From Jeotgalibacillus salarius (GTDB lineage Bacteria > Bacillota > Bacilli > Bacillales > Jeotgalibacillaceae): a stretch of DNA of 64,000 nt. The position numbers and the translations under genes were made by a program. Within the stretch, counting starts at the first letter, position 1, and the number at the start of each line of letters is the position of its first letter. The notes below the pieces were generated by a model that was not told the origin of the DNA, searched no databases, and was given only the letters and a program-made list of their open reading frames with translations. The stretch is from assembly GCF_004405125.1 (NCBI RefSeq), contig NZ_SORX01000002.1, forward strand, positions 372,001-436,000, written 5' to 3'. This document shows positions 1 through 9,520 of this stretch, one piece after another.

Positions 1-396
1 ATTAAAAGCCACTGACATGACAACATTTGCAGTTTTGCGTCCTACTCCCGGCAATGTCGTTAATTCTTTATGGTCTGCAGGAATTTCTCCGTTATAATGT
101 TCAATTAACCTTTCACACAAATTACGTATGTGCTTCGCTTTATTTCTGTATAACCCGATAGAACGAATATCACTTTGTAGTTCTTCGAGCGTAACATTCA
201 GATAGTCTTCCGGATCCTTGTATTTTTGAAACAAATCTTTCGTCACTTTATTTACCAGAGCATCCGTACACTGAGCAGATAGCAAAACAGCGATCGTCAG
301 TTCAAATGCATTTTCGTGATTTAATTCACAGTGAGCATCCGGAAACATGCTTTCCATTTCATCAAGACATTCTCTGATTTGAGCTTTCGTCAGCAT
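1..396 (-). CDS. nth: Endonuclease III (Nth), 3' part cut off by the window
   Basis: Base-excision repair glycosylase/AP lyase acting on oxidised pyrimidines. The window holds the first 132 codons of a protein that is usually about 215-220 residues. Seen: LSAQCTDALVNKVT in the N-terminal half and the helix-hairpin-helix LPGVGRKTANVV near residues 115-126, with the lysine expected to be catalytic at about residue 121. The catalytic aspartate and the four iron-sulfur cysteines would lie in the missing C-terminal part. The ATG at 394-396 is 15 bases downstream of the dnaD stop, so it is probably cotranscribed with dnaD, as in B. subtilis. Confidence 0.95.
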   Translation of the reverse strand, partial: MLTKAQIRECLDEMESMFPDAHCELNHENAFELTIAVLLSAQCTDALVNKVTKDLFQKYKDPEDYLNVTLEELQSDIRSIGLYRNKAKHIRNLCERLIEHYNGEIPADHKELTTLPGVGRKTANVVMSVAFN

Positions 397-410
397 TTAG
401 TCACTTCCTA

Positions 411-1094
411 TCAGTTTTCAAGCCAATTAAAAAAAGGTGCAGGTTCATGAGGTTTTTCAGCCTGCTGTTTTGGTTTCCTGAATTGTTCACCCTGCTTTTT
501 TGCATCAGCAGCTGTGTTAATTCCTTTCTTTTTCCATTCGAACAGGATACGGTCTATATATCTGAAGTTCAGCTTTTCGGATATAACAGCCTCTTTTAAT
601 GCTGCTTTAACAATGTCAGGTGTATGACCATCCTGATCTATCCACATGGCCAGTGTTTCACATTCCAGCGGCGATAAAGGTCTGCCAAATTCCTGTTCAA
701 ACATTGTATATAGATCTGTCTGCTGAGACATTGTTTGTTCGACGGTTTCCTGAAACTTCTCCTGACCGGCTAACGTCAAGATGGCATGCCATAAGGAGTC
801 CATTGAATAATGTTCTGTTTTAATTTCTTCTTCCCCGTCGTTAATTTCAAGCAGATTTTTTTTCATGAGCTTTTGAATAATTTTAAGACACTCAGATGAT
901 GTTAGTGTCATTCTTTCAGCTATTTGATCTGGGGTTGGGAATAAATTTCCTTTATCAATGAACGTATGAAGCTGAATGAGCAGCATACACTCCGTTTCTG
1001 TTAAATTCAGTTTTTTATAATATTTCAGCAGCATCACAGGAATTGCCGTATAGCCTTCTCTGATCCATGTTTGTACTGGAAGTTGATGTGTCAT
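411..1094 (-). CDS. dnaD: DNA replication initiation protein DnaD
   Basis: Primosomal protein of low-GC Firmicutes that helps load the helicase at oriC and during restart with DnaB and DnaI. It has 227 residues (B. subtilis about 232): an N-terminal winged-helix domain (about 1-100) and a C-terminal DnaD domain with the YxxxIxxxW signature (YIDRILFEW). The frame stays open upstream into asnS, but the ATG at 1094 follows an AAAGGCGG ribosome site and matches the family length, so the longer start is rejected. It lies between asnS and nth on the same strand. Confidence 0.93.
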   Translation of the reverse strand: MTHQLPVQTWIREGYTAIPVMLLKYYKKLNLTETECMLLIQLHTFIDKGNLFPTPDQIAERMTLTSSECLKIIQKLMKKNLLEINDGEEEIKTEHYSMDSLWHAILTLAGQEKFQETVEQTMSQQTDLYTMFEQEFGRPLSPLECETLAMWIDQDGHTPDIVKAALKEAVISEKLNFRYIDRILFEWKKKGINTAADAKKQGEQFRKPKQQAEKPHEPAPFFNWLEN

Positions 1095-1114
1095 TGTTTG
1101 CCCGCCTTTCTGAT

Positions 1115-1154
1115 GAAAAATGACCGAAAAGCAAGTATCGCTTATTCGGTCATT
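1115..1154 (-). terminator. Hairpin between asnS and dnaD, possible terminator or attenuator
   Basis: A ten-base inverted repeat (AATGACCGAA at 1119-1128 and TTCGGTCATT at 1145-1154) extends inward with AAGC/GCTT. Read on the minus strand it lies just after the asnS stop and is followed by a short run of T. The run is brief, so partial readthrough into dnaD is likely. Confidence 0.5.
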
Positions 1155-1159
1155 ATGAG

Positions 1160-2452
1160 TTAAGGGTATAGTCTGTTTAATAGTCTTGGGAATGGAATAG
1201 ATTCTCTTACGTGTTCCACTCCACTGATCCAAGCGACTGTTCTCTCCAGTCCCAGTCCAAATCCGGAGTGCGGTACAGAACCGTACTTTCTCAGTTCAGT
1301 GTACCATTTGTAGGCTTCAGGATCGAGTTTGTGTTCAGTAATTCTTTGTTCAAGTAAGGCAAGGTCGTGAATACGTTCTGACCCTCCAATGATTTCACCG
1401 TATCCTTCAGGTGCAATTAAGTCCGCACACAATACAACGTCTTCATTGTCAGCATCAGGCTGCATATAAAAAGGTTTCAGACTTGTTGGATAATGTGTAA
1501 TGAAGACCGGCTTATCATAGCTTTCAGCAATTGCTGTTTCATGGGGTGCTCCAAGATCATCTCCCCATGTAATATCTTCAAATCCTTTTTCATGAAGGAA
1601 TTTAAGCGCATCATCGTAAGTAATACGAGGAAACGGTGCCTGAATTTTTTCTAATACTGAAGTATCTCTTCCCAGACGTGTCAGTTCCAGCTGGCAATTT
1701 TTCAGGACAGACTGAACGACGAATGATACATATTGCTCCTGAACTTCAAGGTTATCGTCAAATTCATAAAACGCCATTTCTGGCTCAATCATCCAGAATT
1801 CGATTAAATGACGACGTGTTTTTGATTTTTCTGCACGGAAAGTTGGTCCGAATGAAAATACCTTACCAAGAGCCATTGCTGCAGCTTCCATATACAGCTG
1901 ACCACTCTGCGAGAGATATGCATCCTCTTCAAAGTATTTCGTATGGAACAGCTCTGATGTGCCTTCAGGCGCACTGCCGGTTAATATAGGCGGATCAACT
2001 TTCACAAAGCCTTCCTGATTAAAAAATTCATACGTAGCACGAATGATTTCATTTCTGATTTTCATGACTGCATGCTGACGATTTGAACGAAGCCATAAAT
2101 GGCGATGGTCCATCAAAAATTCTGTACCATGCTCCTTAGGCGTGATTGGGTAGTCAACTGATTCATGAATAATCGTTAAATCATTTACTTCCATTTCATA
2201 TCCGAAAGGTGAACGTGTATCTTCTTTAATTACACCTGTTACGTAAATTGAAGATTCCTGTGTCAATGACTTAGCTTTTTGGAAAATTTCTTCTCCGACT
2301 TCGCTTTTCACAACGACGCCCTGAATAAATCCAGTACCGTCACGCAGCTGTAAGAATGCAATTTTTCCGCTTGAACGTTTATTTGCCAGCCATGCACCGA
2401 TTGTTACTTCTTCTCCAACATGACTGCCGGCTTGAGTTATAGATGTTTTCAC
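1160..2452 (-). CDS. asnS: Asparaginyl-tRNA synthetase
   Basis: Class II aminoacyl-tRNA synthetase charging tRNA-Asn with asparagine in the cytoplasm. It has 430 residues, the usual bacillar length. Seen: an N-terminal OB-fold anticodon-binding domain ([15 protein letters not shown], about residues 30-45), motif 2 around [15 protein letters not shown] and motif 3 [12 protein letters not shown] near the C-terminus. The start chosen is the GTG at 2450-2452, eight bases after CTGGAGGG; an in-frame ATG seven codons upstream overlaps that ribosome site and is rejected. It is 74 bases downstream of aspB, as in B. subtilis. Confidence 0.96.
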   Translation of the reverse strand: MKTSITQAGSHVGEEVTIGAWLANKRSSGKIAFLQLRDGTGFIQGVVVKSEVGEEIFQKAKSLTQESSIYVTGVIKEDTRSPFGYEMEVNDLTIIHESVDYPITPKEHGTEFLMDHRHLWLRSNRQHAVMKIRNEIIRATYEFFNQEGFVKVDPPILTGSAPEGTSELFHTKYFEEDAYLSQSGQLYMEAAAMALGKVFSFGPTFRAEKSKTRRHLIEFWMIEPEMAFYEFDDNLEVQEQYVSFVVQSVLKNCQLELTRLGRDTSVLEKIQAPFPRITYDDALKFLHEKGFEDITWGDDLGAPHETAIAESYDKPVFITHYPTSLKPFYMQPDADNEDVVLCADLIAPEGYGEIIGGSERIHDLALLEQRITEHKLDPEAYKWYTELRKYGSVPHSGFGLGLERTVAWISGVEHVRESIPFPRLLNRLYP

Positions 2453-2526
2453 TCGATTTCCCTCCAGGAACATTTAATATCAATTGTTTCATACTTTACG
2501 TATTATACAGTTGTTAGGTTTGTCGT

Positions 2527-3720
2527 TCAATCTGCGTTTTTATTTTCCACATAACTGCTGATTCTTGAAATTGCTTTTTCAAGAGATTCCAAATCTGTCG
2601 CATATGACAACCGGAGATTATCCGGTGAGCCAAATCCTGAACCCGGGATCACTGCAACGTTTGCTTTACTCAATAAGTCTTTAGCAAAATCGTCAACTGA
2701 ATCGAAGCCGCAATTTTTGGCAGCCTCTTTTACATGAGGAAACAGATAGAATGCACCTTGAGGCTTAATGCAACGGAATCCTGGGATACTGTTGACCTGA
2801 TCGAAGACTTTATTTAATCGGCTTTCAAAAGCTGATCTCATTTTTTCAACTGCGTCCTGAGGACCTTTATAAGCAGCCAATGCACCGAATTGGGCTGTCG
2901 TTGTCGGATTTGACGTAGAATGGCTGGCCAGATTTGTCATCGCTTTGATTACATCCTGTCTCCCAGCTGCGTACCCGATTCTCCAGCCTGTCATGGAATG
3001 AGACTTGGAAACACCGTTTACAATGATCGTCTGCTCTTTTAACGCTGGAGATATTTCAGCGATTGACGTATGGACCGCTCCTCCATACAGAAGCTTTTCA
3101 TAAATTTCATCCGAGACGATTAACAGATCTTTTTCCAGGCAAGCACGTCCGATTTCTTCCAGTTCTTCACTGGAATAGACCATACCAGTAGGGTTACTTG
3201 GTGAGTTAATAATCACTGCCTTTGTTTTGGGACCTGCCGCTTCTTTGATTTGATCGGCTGTAATTTTGTAATGATTCGTTTCTTTTCCTTCTACAATAAC
3301 CGGTTTGCCTCCAGCAAGTTTAACCTGTTCAGGATAGCTCACCCAGTATGGAGTTGGAATGATGACTTCGTCGTCTTCATTTAAAATAGCTTGAAATAAA
3401 CAGTAAAGAACATGTTTCGCACCACTGCCGACGAATATTTCAGAAAGGTTGTATGTAATTTTCTGATCTTCTTCTAATTTGTCTGCTACTGCCTGTTTTA
3501 AAGCAACTGTACCAGCAGCCGGCGTATATTTTGTCTCGCCGCTTTTCATTGACTCGTATGCAGCTTCTATAATATGATCAGGCGTATTGAAATCAGGTTC
3601 ACCTGCTCCGAGTCCTATTACGTCTTTCCCTTCCGCCTTGAGTTCCTTGGCTTTAGCAGTAATCGCCAGGGTCGTCGACGGGGTTAATGATTTCACTCTG
3701 TTAGCAAGTAATTCTTTCAT
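2527..3720 (-). CDS. aspB: Aspartate aminotransferase (class I PLP enzyme)
   Basis: Transfers the amino group between aspartate and 2-oxoglutarate; the product links to the asparagine and lysine pathways. It has 397 residues. Fold type I aminotransferase signatures are present: SPSNPTG, the DEIYEKL block and the PLP-lysine motif VSKSHSMTGWRIGYAAG. The ATG at 3718-3720 lies eight bases after AAGGAG; a GTG three codons upstream lies too close to that site. It sits between ypmB and asnS in one transcription direction. Assignment as aspB rests on close similarity to the B. subtilis protein and on synteny. Confidence 0.94.
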   Translation of the reverse strand: MKELLANRVKSLTPSTTLAITAKAKELKAEGKDVIGLGAGEPDFNTPDHIIEAAYESMKSGETKYTPAAGTVALKQAVADKLEEDQKITYNLSEIFVGSGAKHVLYCLFQAILNEDDEVIIPTPYWVSYPEQVKLAGGKPVIVEGKETNHYKITADQIKEAAGPKTKAVIINSPSNPTGMVYSSEELEEIGRACLEKDLLIVSDEIYEKLLYGGAVHTSIAEISPALKEQTIIVNGVSKSHSMTGWRIGYAAGRQDVIKAMTNLASHSTSNPTTTAQFGALAAYKGPQDAVEKMRSAFESRLNKVFDQVNSIPGFRCIKPQGAFYLFPHVKEAAKNCGFDSVDDFAKDLLSKANVAVIPGSGFGSPDNLRLSYATDLESLEKAISRISSYVENKNAD

Positions 3721-3732
3721 ATTATACACTCC

Positions 3733-4200
3733 TTATAGATTGCGGATTGTTCTCCACCAATCACCGCTATCGAATTTTACGTAATAGTAGTTTAACAGCT
3801 CATCCTCATCTTTATAAACAATTTCCCAAACTGGTCCGACGGGTTCCATGCCAATTTTTGAAGAAAGTATTTTATGAGGCTGATCATCATCGTTAAGCAT
3901 TTCCAATACTTGTGATTCGCTTATTCCACTATCAGCATCTATCATAACTGGCTCTATTTCCTGGTTTTCAGGGAAAAAGAATAGTTGATCTTTACCTTCC
4001 AATGTCCCTTCGACTACGTAATAGACCTCACTGCCATGGTAGTGATAACTGTTTTGTACATTTAATCCCTCTGTTTCAGCCGCCGCTTCAGCTTTTTGTA
4101 AATCTGAATTAATCTGCTGCTTTGCGGTCATGAAAATCAAAATAAAGCAAGTGATAAAAACAGCGATTACAGTTCCTATTAAAATCATCCATTTTTTCAT
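3733..4200 (-). CDS. ypmB: YpmB, single-pass membrane protein with a DUF5590/PepSY-like domain
   Basis: A 155-residue protein of unknown biochemical role. Residues about 4-26 form one hydrophobic segment (uncleaved anchor or signal peptide), followed by an acidic extracytoplasmic domain rich in aromatic residues of the YpmB/DUF5590 type. GAGGG precedes the ATG. It lies between ypmA and aspB, the B. subtilis order, which supports the name more than any functional motif does. Confidence 0.85.
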   Translation of the reverse strand: MKKWMILIGTVIAVFITCFILIFMTAKQQINSDLQKAEAAAETEGLNVQNSYHYHGSEVYYVVEGTLEGKDQLFFFPENQEIEPVMIDADSGISESQVLEMLNDDDQPHKILSSKIGMEPVGPVWEIVYKDEDELLNYYYVKFDSGDWWRTIRNL

Positions 4201-4212
4201 AATTTCCCTCGC

Positions 4213-4383
4213 TTATGTCCGGTAAATCGTAAACACAGCTTTTGACTGGTCTTCTTTATCAAGTGCAAGACCAAACATTAAATCATCCCGCTTCAGAGAG
4301 CGATTTAAAGTATCTACGATTTTGTATAAATCTTTTGAGTGATCTACTGTGACAGTAGAAATGATTTCTATTTTATCCCCCAT
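4213..4383 (-). CDS. ypmA: YpmA, small conserved protein (DUF4264)
   Basis: A 56-residue ORF whose translation closely follows YpmA: it contains KIEIISTVTVDHSKDLYK and ends in AVFTIYRT. It is 12 bases upstream of ypmB and downstream of dinG, the expected place. Function is unknown. It has no membrane segment and no cysteine. A weak purine-rich ribosome site precedes the ATG. Confidence 0.88.
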   Translation of the reverse strand: MGDKIEIISTVTVDHSKDLYKIVDTLNRSLKRDDLMFGLALDKEDQSKAVFTIYRT

Positions 4384-4438
4384 CTACTTCACTTCTTTCT
4401 TCAGTTTTATCTTAAACAGTATAACAGGTTTATTCACT

Positions 4439-7204
4439 CTACAACCATTCTTCAATGTCAAAGATACATTCATCCAGGTTTTTTTCTTCTACCCGGAGCT
4501 TAGGAATTGATTCTGTGAATGCTTTGCCATAATAAGTACTGATCAGTCTCCTGTCAAACACCATAAAAATCCCACGATCATTTTCATGTCTAATTAATCT
4601 GCCAAAGCCCTGTCTGAAGCGAAGCACAGCTTTAGGTAATGAGACTTCCTGAAAAGGATTTCTGTTTTCACTTCTTGCCTTTTCCCATTGTGCTTTTATC
4701 AGCGGTTCATCGGGAGGGGAAAATGGCAGTCTTACCATGACAAGACATGACAAGTCCTCGCCTGGAATATCAAGACCTTCCCAAAAACTGCTCGTTCCAA
4801 ATAAAACAGCTTTATCGAATTTCCGGAAGTTTTTAGAAAGCTTGGTTCTGCTGCCGGCTGAAATACCCTGTGCAATTAATACGAAATCCTCCATTTGCTG
4901 GCTTTCTTTAATGAGCTCATACGTATTTCGCAGCATCTCATGGGAAGTAAATAGCACAAGCATTCTGCCAGATGTAGCTTCTGCAATAACTGCTAAATGA
5001 CCCGTGATCCATTCAACATATTCCTCAGCAGTAACAGATTTAATATCAGGCAAATCGTTAGGGACCATCAGTCTGACATTTTTTTTATAATCAAATGGCG
5101 ATTCATATTGTTTTACAATAAGCGCAGATTCACGTAACCCTGCTGCTTCAATAAAATGTCTGAAAGATCCGTTTACTGCCAGTGTTGCACTAACTGCTGC
5201 AGAAGGAAATTGATTTGAAAAGAATGACTGCTGGATTTTATTGCTTATATCCATTTCATTCGCAACGATGATCAAGCTGCCGGGCACTGACCTTAAATCT
5301 CCTTCAATCCATTTAACATGTTGTTCGTGCTTTCTGATAAAAAGCATTCTGATCATTTCAATTATCCGTTCCCATTCCATACAAAGTGAACCTGCATCCT
5401 CAATGACTGCTTTTTCCTGAACAGTTAGTTTGTTTTTCTTTTTCCCAAGTTGTTCAAGCTGATTTGATATGATTTTTAAACATGCTTTCAGTTCAGCCAG
5501 CAGGCGTTCAAAGCTGTATTTAACATGTTGCCAACCGCCCTGATCCACATCATTCAGGAGAAGTGAATGTTTTTGAATTCCTTTTTGTCTCTTCACATTA
5601 TTCTTAAAATAATGACCAAGCTGATAAAAGGATGAATCGGATTCCTGATGGAGCCGCTCCCAATTATCAGGATTTAACAATTGTGCATCGATCGAATATT
5701 TTCTGAGAATCATTTCAAGTTTTTCTGCCAGACCATCCTCATTACTTCCTGCTAAACGATTAATGGCAAACTTGACTTTCATGTAGTCGACTCTTACTCC
5801 CCATTGCTTTCTGCACGTCTCTTCAAGATGATGAGCTTCATCCAGCAATAGATAATCATAGGCTGGAAAAGATTGCTTTTCTTTTGTTTTATCAGCTGCC
5901 AGCATCGCATGGTTTGTAATTACAATATCAGAGTATTCAGCCTTAAGAAGTGATTGGCTGTAAAAATCTCTTTCTGCCCAGGGGTCCTGATTTTTCTCTA
6001 AATACCAGCCACTATGGCGTATACGATTCCAATACAGTAAACTTCCGCCTGACAGGTTCAGTTCATCAATATCACCGGTTTCTGTTTCTGTCAGCCATGT
6101 TAAAAGCTGCATTTTCGCCAAAACTGTATCATACTGCCGGTCTGCATCTTTTAAAGACTGTTCAAATTTCAGCATATGAATGTAATTACTTCTGCCTTTC
6201 AGCACAGTAGTTAATATGGCATCATCCAGTAATGCATTGATTTTTTCAGCATTAACCAGCAGCTGCTCCTGCTGTTGTAAGGTTTGAGTAGATATCAGTA
6301 CCTTTTTTCCTTCAGAAACCTTCAGCACAGCAGGTATTAATAATCCAAGCGTTTTACCAACACCTGTCCCCGCTTCAATAATCGCATGCTGCTTGTTGTT
6401 GAAAGCGTTCAATATATCGTCGACCATTTCAAGCTGGGCGTCTCTTTTTTGATAACCGGGAACGAGTTGCTGAATGAAAGATTCGATCTCTATATTGAAC
6501 TCAGGATACGTTTTTGAATCTATAGGTTTTTTCTTTTTAAGTGCGATCCCCCGAAAAACTTCAAGGTCCTGTTTTAAATCAGAAAGGTTATTCTTCTTTT
6601 CATTCATACATTCTGCAAAAAACAGCTCTAGGTCACTTTTTAAATATTTTGCCTGCTCATAAAGCTGCTCAACAGTCAAAAGTGGAAGGTCCATTACTTT
6701 TTTATGTAACCTCATTAATAGTTCTGCAGTTGCCTCCGCATCGCTGTCTGCCTGATGGGGCCGATCATGATCAAGTGAAAGATCTTCAGTTAAGTCCCCG
6801 AGTTTGAAGCTTGCTGCTTCTGGCATTAAAGCACGTGAAAGCTCTACTGTATCCCAGGCAGCTCCTGAAAATTCACGATATCCTGCATTGGTTAATTCAC
6901 CATTTAAAAATGGAAGGTCAAACTGAATATTGTGTGCAACAAAAACAGCCCCCTTCAGCATCTCTGAGATGTCGGGAGCGATGTCTGAAAATACAGGTGC
7001 ACCATCTAAGTCCTGTTCAGTTATTTTTGTAAGCTCCGTAATAAACGGAGGAATAGGCTGCATCGGATTTACAAATGATGAATACGTTTTTTTAATACGC
7101 TTGCCTTCAATCAGAACGACCGCAATTTGTATAATGCGGTCGCCTCTTTTATAGGAGTTCCCTGTCGTTTCAATATCCACCACTGCTATTTTTGTTGAAT
7201 TCAT
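4439..7204 (-). CDS. dinG: DinG-family protein with N-terminal 3'-5' exonuclease and helicase-like domain
   Basis: A 921-residue protein. Residues about 8-175 are a DnaQ-like exonuclease (VDIETTG; late HQADSDAEAT block). The rest is an XPD/DinG-type superfamily 2 domain with Walker A EAGTGVGKT, DEAH box LLLDEAHHLEE and motif VI QGFGRLIRHENDRG. No cysteine occurs between Walker A and the DEAH box, so the iron-sulfur cluster of E. coli DinG is absent, as known for the Firmicute form, whose Staphylococcus aureus member is an exonuclease. The ATG at 7204 aligns with family N-termini; a GTG three codons upstream is less likely. It follows panD. Confidence 0.93.
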   Translation of the reverse strand: MNSTKIAVVDIETTGNSYKRGDRIIQIAVVLIEGKRIKKTYSSFVNPMQPIPPFITELTKITEQDLDGAPVFSDIAPDISEMLKGAVFVAHNIQFDLPFLNGELTNAGYREFSGAAWDTVELSRALMPEAASFKLGDLTEDLSLDHDRPHQADSDAEATAELLMRLHKKVMDLPLLTVEQLYEQAKYLKSDLELFFAECMNEKKNNLSDLKQDLEVFRGIALKKKKPIDSKTYPEFNIEIESFIQQLVPGYQKRDAQLEMVDDILNAFNNKQHAIIEAGTGVGKTLGLLIPAVLKVSEGKKVLISTQTLQQQEQLLVNAEKINALLDDAILTTVLKGRSNYIHMLKFEQSLKDADRQYDTVLAKMQLLTWLTETETGDIDELNLSGGSLLYWNRIRHSGWYLEKNQDPWAERDFYSQSLLKAEYSDIVITNHAMLAADKTKEKQSFPAYDYLLLDEAHHLEETCRKQWGVRVDYMKVKFAINRLAGSNEDGLAEKLEMILRKYSIDAQLLNPDNWERLHQESDSSFYQLGHYFKNNVKRQKGIQKHSLLLNDVDQGGWQHVKYSFERLLAELKACLKIISNQLEQLGKKKNKLTVQEKAVIEDAGSLCMEWERIIEMIRMLFIRKHEQHVKWIEGDLRSVPGSLIIVANEMDISNKIQQSFFSNQFPSAAVSATLAVNGSFRHFIEAAGLRESALIVKQYESPFDYKKNVRLMVPNDLPDIKSVTAEEYVEWITGHLAVIAEATSGRMLVLFTSHEMLRNTYELIKESQQMEDFVLIAQGISAGSRTKLSKNFRKFDKAVLFGTSSFWEGLDIPGEDLSCLVMVRLPFSPPDEPLIKAQWEKARSENRNPFQEVSLPKAVLRFRQGFGRLIRHENDRGIFMVFDRRLISTYYGKAFTESIPKLRVEEKNLDECIFDIEEWL

Positions 7205-7229
7205 ACCTTTCACAGCCTTTATATGTTTT

Positions 7230-7616
7230 CTAGCTCATAATTGTTGCTTCAGGTTCATGGTTGATCATTTCAACAATTTCATTATGCTCATTCATGATTG
7301 CCACTTTTGGCTGGTGATGTTTTGCCACTTCATCCTGTACCATCATATAAGAGATGACAATAATCACATCACCCTCCTGAACAAGCCTTGCTGCTGCACC
7401 ATTCACACACATGACGCCGCTGCCACGCTTACCTTTAATGATATATGTCTCAAAACGCGCACCGTTGTTATTGTTGACGATTTGTACCTTTTCATTTGGA
7501 TACATACCCACTGCATCCAGAATATCCTCGTCTATTGTAATGCTGCCAACATAATTCAGATTCGCTTCTGTTACTCTTGCTCTGTGAATTTTCCCACTCA
7601 TCATTGTTCTGAACAT
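7230..7616 (-). CDS. panD: Aspartate 1-decarboxylase precursor
   Basis: Makes beta-alanine from aspartate for pantothenate synthesis. The pyruvoyl enzyme self-cleaves between Gly24 and Ser25; with the start chosen here the YVGS motif places G24-S25 exactly. It has 128 residues. Two ATG codons lie two codons apart at the end of panC; the inner one (7614-7616) is seven bases after GGAGG, while the outer one abuts it. It is the third gene of panBCD and is translationally close to panC. Confidence 0.96.
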   Translation of the reverse strand: MFRTMMSGKIHRARVTEANLNYVGSITIDEDILDAVGMYPNEKVQIVNNNNGARFETYIIKGKRGSGVMCVNGAAARLVQEGDVIIVISYMMVQDEVAKHHQPKVAIMNEHNEIVEMINHEPEATIMS

Positions 7617-7618
7617 AC

Positions 7619-8464
7619 TCATACCTCCTCAGTCGTAAAAATAATATTATCAATCAATCTTGCCCGCTCAAACCTCACTGCTGCTGCTGCAATCAGCCGA
7701 TGATCTGAATCTTTCGGCTCCTGCAATTCAGGGTATGTGAGGATTTCTATATAATCCAACTCCCCGTTAAGGGATGAAATATGCTTTTTAAACATTTCAA
7801 CAGCGCGCTCTTTTCCGCTTTTAATATAAATATTTGAACTGTTTTTTAACGCCTGATAAATGGCTGGTGCTTCTTTTCGTTCTTTATCATTTAAATAGAC
7901 GTTTCTGGAACTTTTAGCTAATCCATCTTCTTCACGGACTGTTTCAACAGTAATGATTTCTGTTGAAAAATGAAGGCTCTTCACTAAACCGTCAACAATG
8001 GCTGCCTGCTGTGCATCTTTCTGACCGAAGAAGCTTTTATCAGGCGATACAATATTGAACAATATAGATAATACTGTTACAACACCATCAAAATGGCCTG
8101 GACGGGATGCCCCGCAAAGGACATCTGAACGGGTAACGGCTTTAACTGTTACAGAGGGTTCGGCAGGATATAATTCTTTTACCACAGGATTAAACAGGAT
8201 GTCTACGCCCGATTCCTCCGCAAGCTTTTTATCTCTGTCAATATCTCTTGGATAGCGGTCAAAATCCTCTCCCGGTCCAAACTGGAGCGGATTGACAAAA
8301 ATACTCATGACTGTGACATCACTTTGTTCAACGGATTTATTAACTAGCGACATATGTCCTTCATGGAGAAATCCCATCGTAGGAACAAATCCAATTTTTT
8401 TGCCCTGTTGTTTTAAATTCTCAGTAATTTGCTGCATTTCTTTTACTGTTGTGACTGTAATCAA
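7619..8464 (-). CDS. panC: Pantothenate synthetase
   Basis: ATP-dependent condensation of pantoate with beta-alanine. It has 281 residues with the nucleotidyltransferase HIGH-like motif in [12 protein letters not shown] (residues about 26-37) and the conserved block [16 protein letters not shown]. The start is a TTG that overlaps the panB stop and lies about nine bases after GGAGG; the next residues match family N-termini. It is translationally coupled to panB and panD. Confidence 0.95.
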   Translation of the reverse strand: MITVTTVKEMQQITENLKQQGKKIGFVPTMGFLHEGHMSLVNKSVEQSDVTVMSIFVNPLQFGPGEDFDRYPRDIDRDKKLAEESGVDILFNPVVKELYPAEPSVTVKAVTRSDVLCGASRPGHFDGVVTVLSILFNIVSPDKSFFGQKDAQQAAIVDGLVKSLHFSTEIITVETVREEDGLAKSSRNVYLNDKERKEAPAIYQALKNSSNIYIKSGKERAVEMFKKHISSLNGELDYIEILTYPELQEPKDSDHRLIAAAAVRFERARLIDNIIFTTEEV

Positions 8465-9300
8465 GAGCCTGATCCTCCATACAAAGAAATTCTTTCTTCT
8501 TCTTTTAAATTAAATGAATGTGAAGGAGTAGGAAACTCATGATTTTTTACTTCAGCATTATATTTTTTTATTGCATGAATGATCTCAGGATAAACATCTG
8601 TATATTTTTTCACGAATTTAGGGACACGATGATCACCATAGCCAATCAGATCGTGATAAACGAGCACTTGTCCGTCTGCCTGCACGCCGGCACCAATTCC
8701 GACCGTTGGAATCTGACACTCTGCTGATACTTTTTCAGTAATCTGCTGAGGGATGCATTCAAGCACAATTGAAAATGCACCTGCTTTTTCACATGCGATT
8801 GAATCCAGAATTAACTGCTTGCCCTGTTCTGCAGTTTTAGCCTGCACTTTAAAGCCTCCAAGTACTCCTGCACTTTGAGGAGTCAATCCCAGGTGAGCCA
8901 TTACAGGTATACCACTTTCAACCAATGCTTCAATCATTGGTATAACGCCTCCTGCACCTTCAACCTTAACAGCGTCAGCACCTGACTCCTGCATGATTCT
9001 GGCTGCAGATCGCAAAGTCTCTTCACGCGAGAGATGATAAGTCATAAATGGCATATCAACTACAACAAACGTATTTGGTGCTCCCCGTCTGACTGCTTTG
9101 GCATGATGAACCATATCATCAATTGTGACTGGAACCGTTGAATCATAACCGAGCACGACCATCCCCAGAGAGTCCCCTACAAGAATCATATCCGTGTCGG
9201 CTTCTTCAGCAGCTTTGGCGGATGGAAAATCGTAAGCAGTGACCATCGTAATCTTTTCGCCGTTTTTTTTCATTTTTACAAAATCCGTTGTCGTTTTCAT
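8461..9300 (-). CDS. panB: 3-methyl-2-oxobutanoate hydroxymethyltransferase
   Basis: First committed step of pantoate synthesis: it adds a hydroxymethyl group from methylene-tetrahydrofolate to 2-oxoisovalerate. It has 279 residues. The TIM-barrel motifs [15 protein letters not shown] and [12 protein letters not shown] (metal and substrate binding) and GIGAG are present. AAGGAGGAG precedes the ATG. It is first in panBCD and preceded by a structured leader (9351-9480) that probably controls the operon. Confidence 0.96.
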   Translation of the reverse strand: MKTTTDFVKMKKNGEKITMVTAYDFPSAKAAEEADTDMILVGDSLGMVVLGYDSTVPVTIDDMVHHAKAVRRGAPNTFVVVDMPFMTYHLSREETLRSAARIMQESGADAVKVEGAGGVIPMIEALVESGIPVMAHLGLTPQSAGVLGGFKVQAKTAEQGKQLILDSIACEKAGAFSIVLECIPQQITEKVSAECQIPTVGIGAGVQADGQVLVYHDLIGYGDHRVPKFVKKYTDVYPEIIHAIKKYNAEVKNHEFPTPSHSFNLKEEERISLYGGSGS

Positions 9301-9350
9301 TATTTCTCCTCCTTCATTTCAGAGGGAAGCGAAATCTCTGCAGACATAAA

Positions 9351-9400
9351 TAAAACCTTCTGAAAGACAGAAGGATACCGCAGTTTATTCCGGTCCTCTG
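9351..9400 (-). promoter_or_regulatory. panB leader: terminator and competing antiterminator (candidate Pan RNA motif)
   Basis: On the minus strand, about 50 bases before the panB start, CCTTCTG (9368-9374) pairs with CAGAAGG (9356-9362) around a five-base loop and is followed by TTTTATTT, a textbook intrinsic terminator. Just upstream, CAGAGGACCG (9391-9400) can pair with CGGTATCCTTCTG (9368-9380), using the 5' arm of the terminator, so the two folds exclude each other. The upstream fold has a dinucleotide bulge ending in A on its 3' side. Conserved Pan RNA motifs with bulged adenosines are known before panB in Firmicutes; assignment to that family is inference. Confidence 0.65.
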
Positions 9401-9451
9401 TCCCTGTCACATAATGGATCAAGGCAGAATGGTGCAATTTCAAAGAATTCA

Positions 9452-9478
9452 GGGTGCAGTTCAATTTAGATACTGCCC
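9452..9478 (-). promoter_or_regulatory. Upstream hairpin of the panB leader (possible first copy of a tandem Pan motif)
   Basis: On the minus strand GGGCAGT pairs with ACTG-CA-CCC around an 11-base loop. The helix is interrupted on its 3' side by the dinucleotide CA. The downstream leader hairpin has a similar 3'-side bulge (TA), so the two look like tandem copies of one structure, which has been described for Pan RNAs. Confidence 0.5.
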
Positions 9479-9484
9479 ACAAAC

Positions 9485-9493
9485 ATTATAACA
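9485..9493 (-). promoter_or_regulatory. Extended -10 promoter for panBCD
   Basis: The minus strand reads TGTTATAAT (TATAAT at 9485-9490 with an upstream TG), in the gap between birA and the pan leader. No good -35 is seen at 17 bases, which is typical for extended -10 promoters. Transcription would begin near 9478, giving a leader of about 180 bases. Confidence 0.6.
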
Positions 9494-9520
9494 GATGACA
9501 AAGTGTCTCAGCTATAAAAA

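Noticed and set aside
7257-7703. 148-codon plus-strand frame opposite panD and panC
   Set aside because: Complementary shadow of two well-supported genes; His/Cys-rich translation with no family.
9300-9482. 60-codon open frame upstream of panB on minus
   Set aside because: It runs through the terminator and hairpins of the pan leader, has no good ribosome site, and its product resembles nothing; the RNA structure explains the sequence better.
9301-9500. T-box riboswitch in the panB leader
   Set aside because: The conserved T-box antiterminator text (AGGGTGGNACCGCG) is absent.
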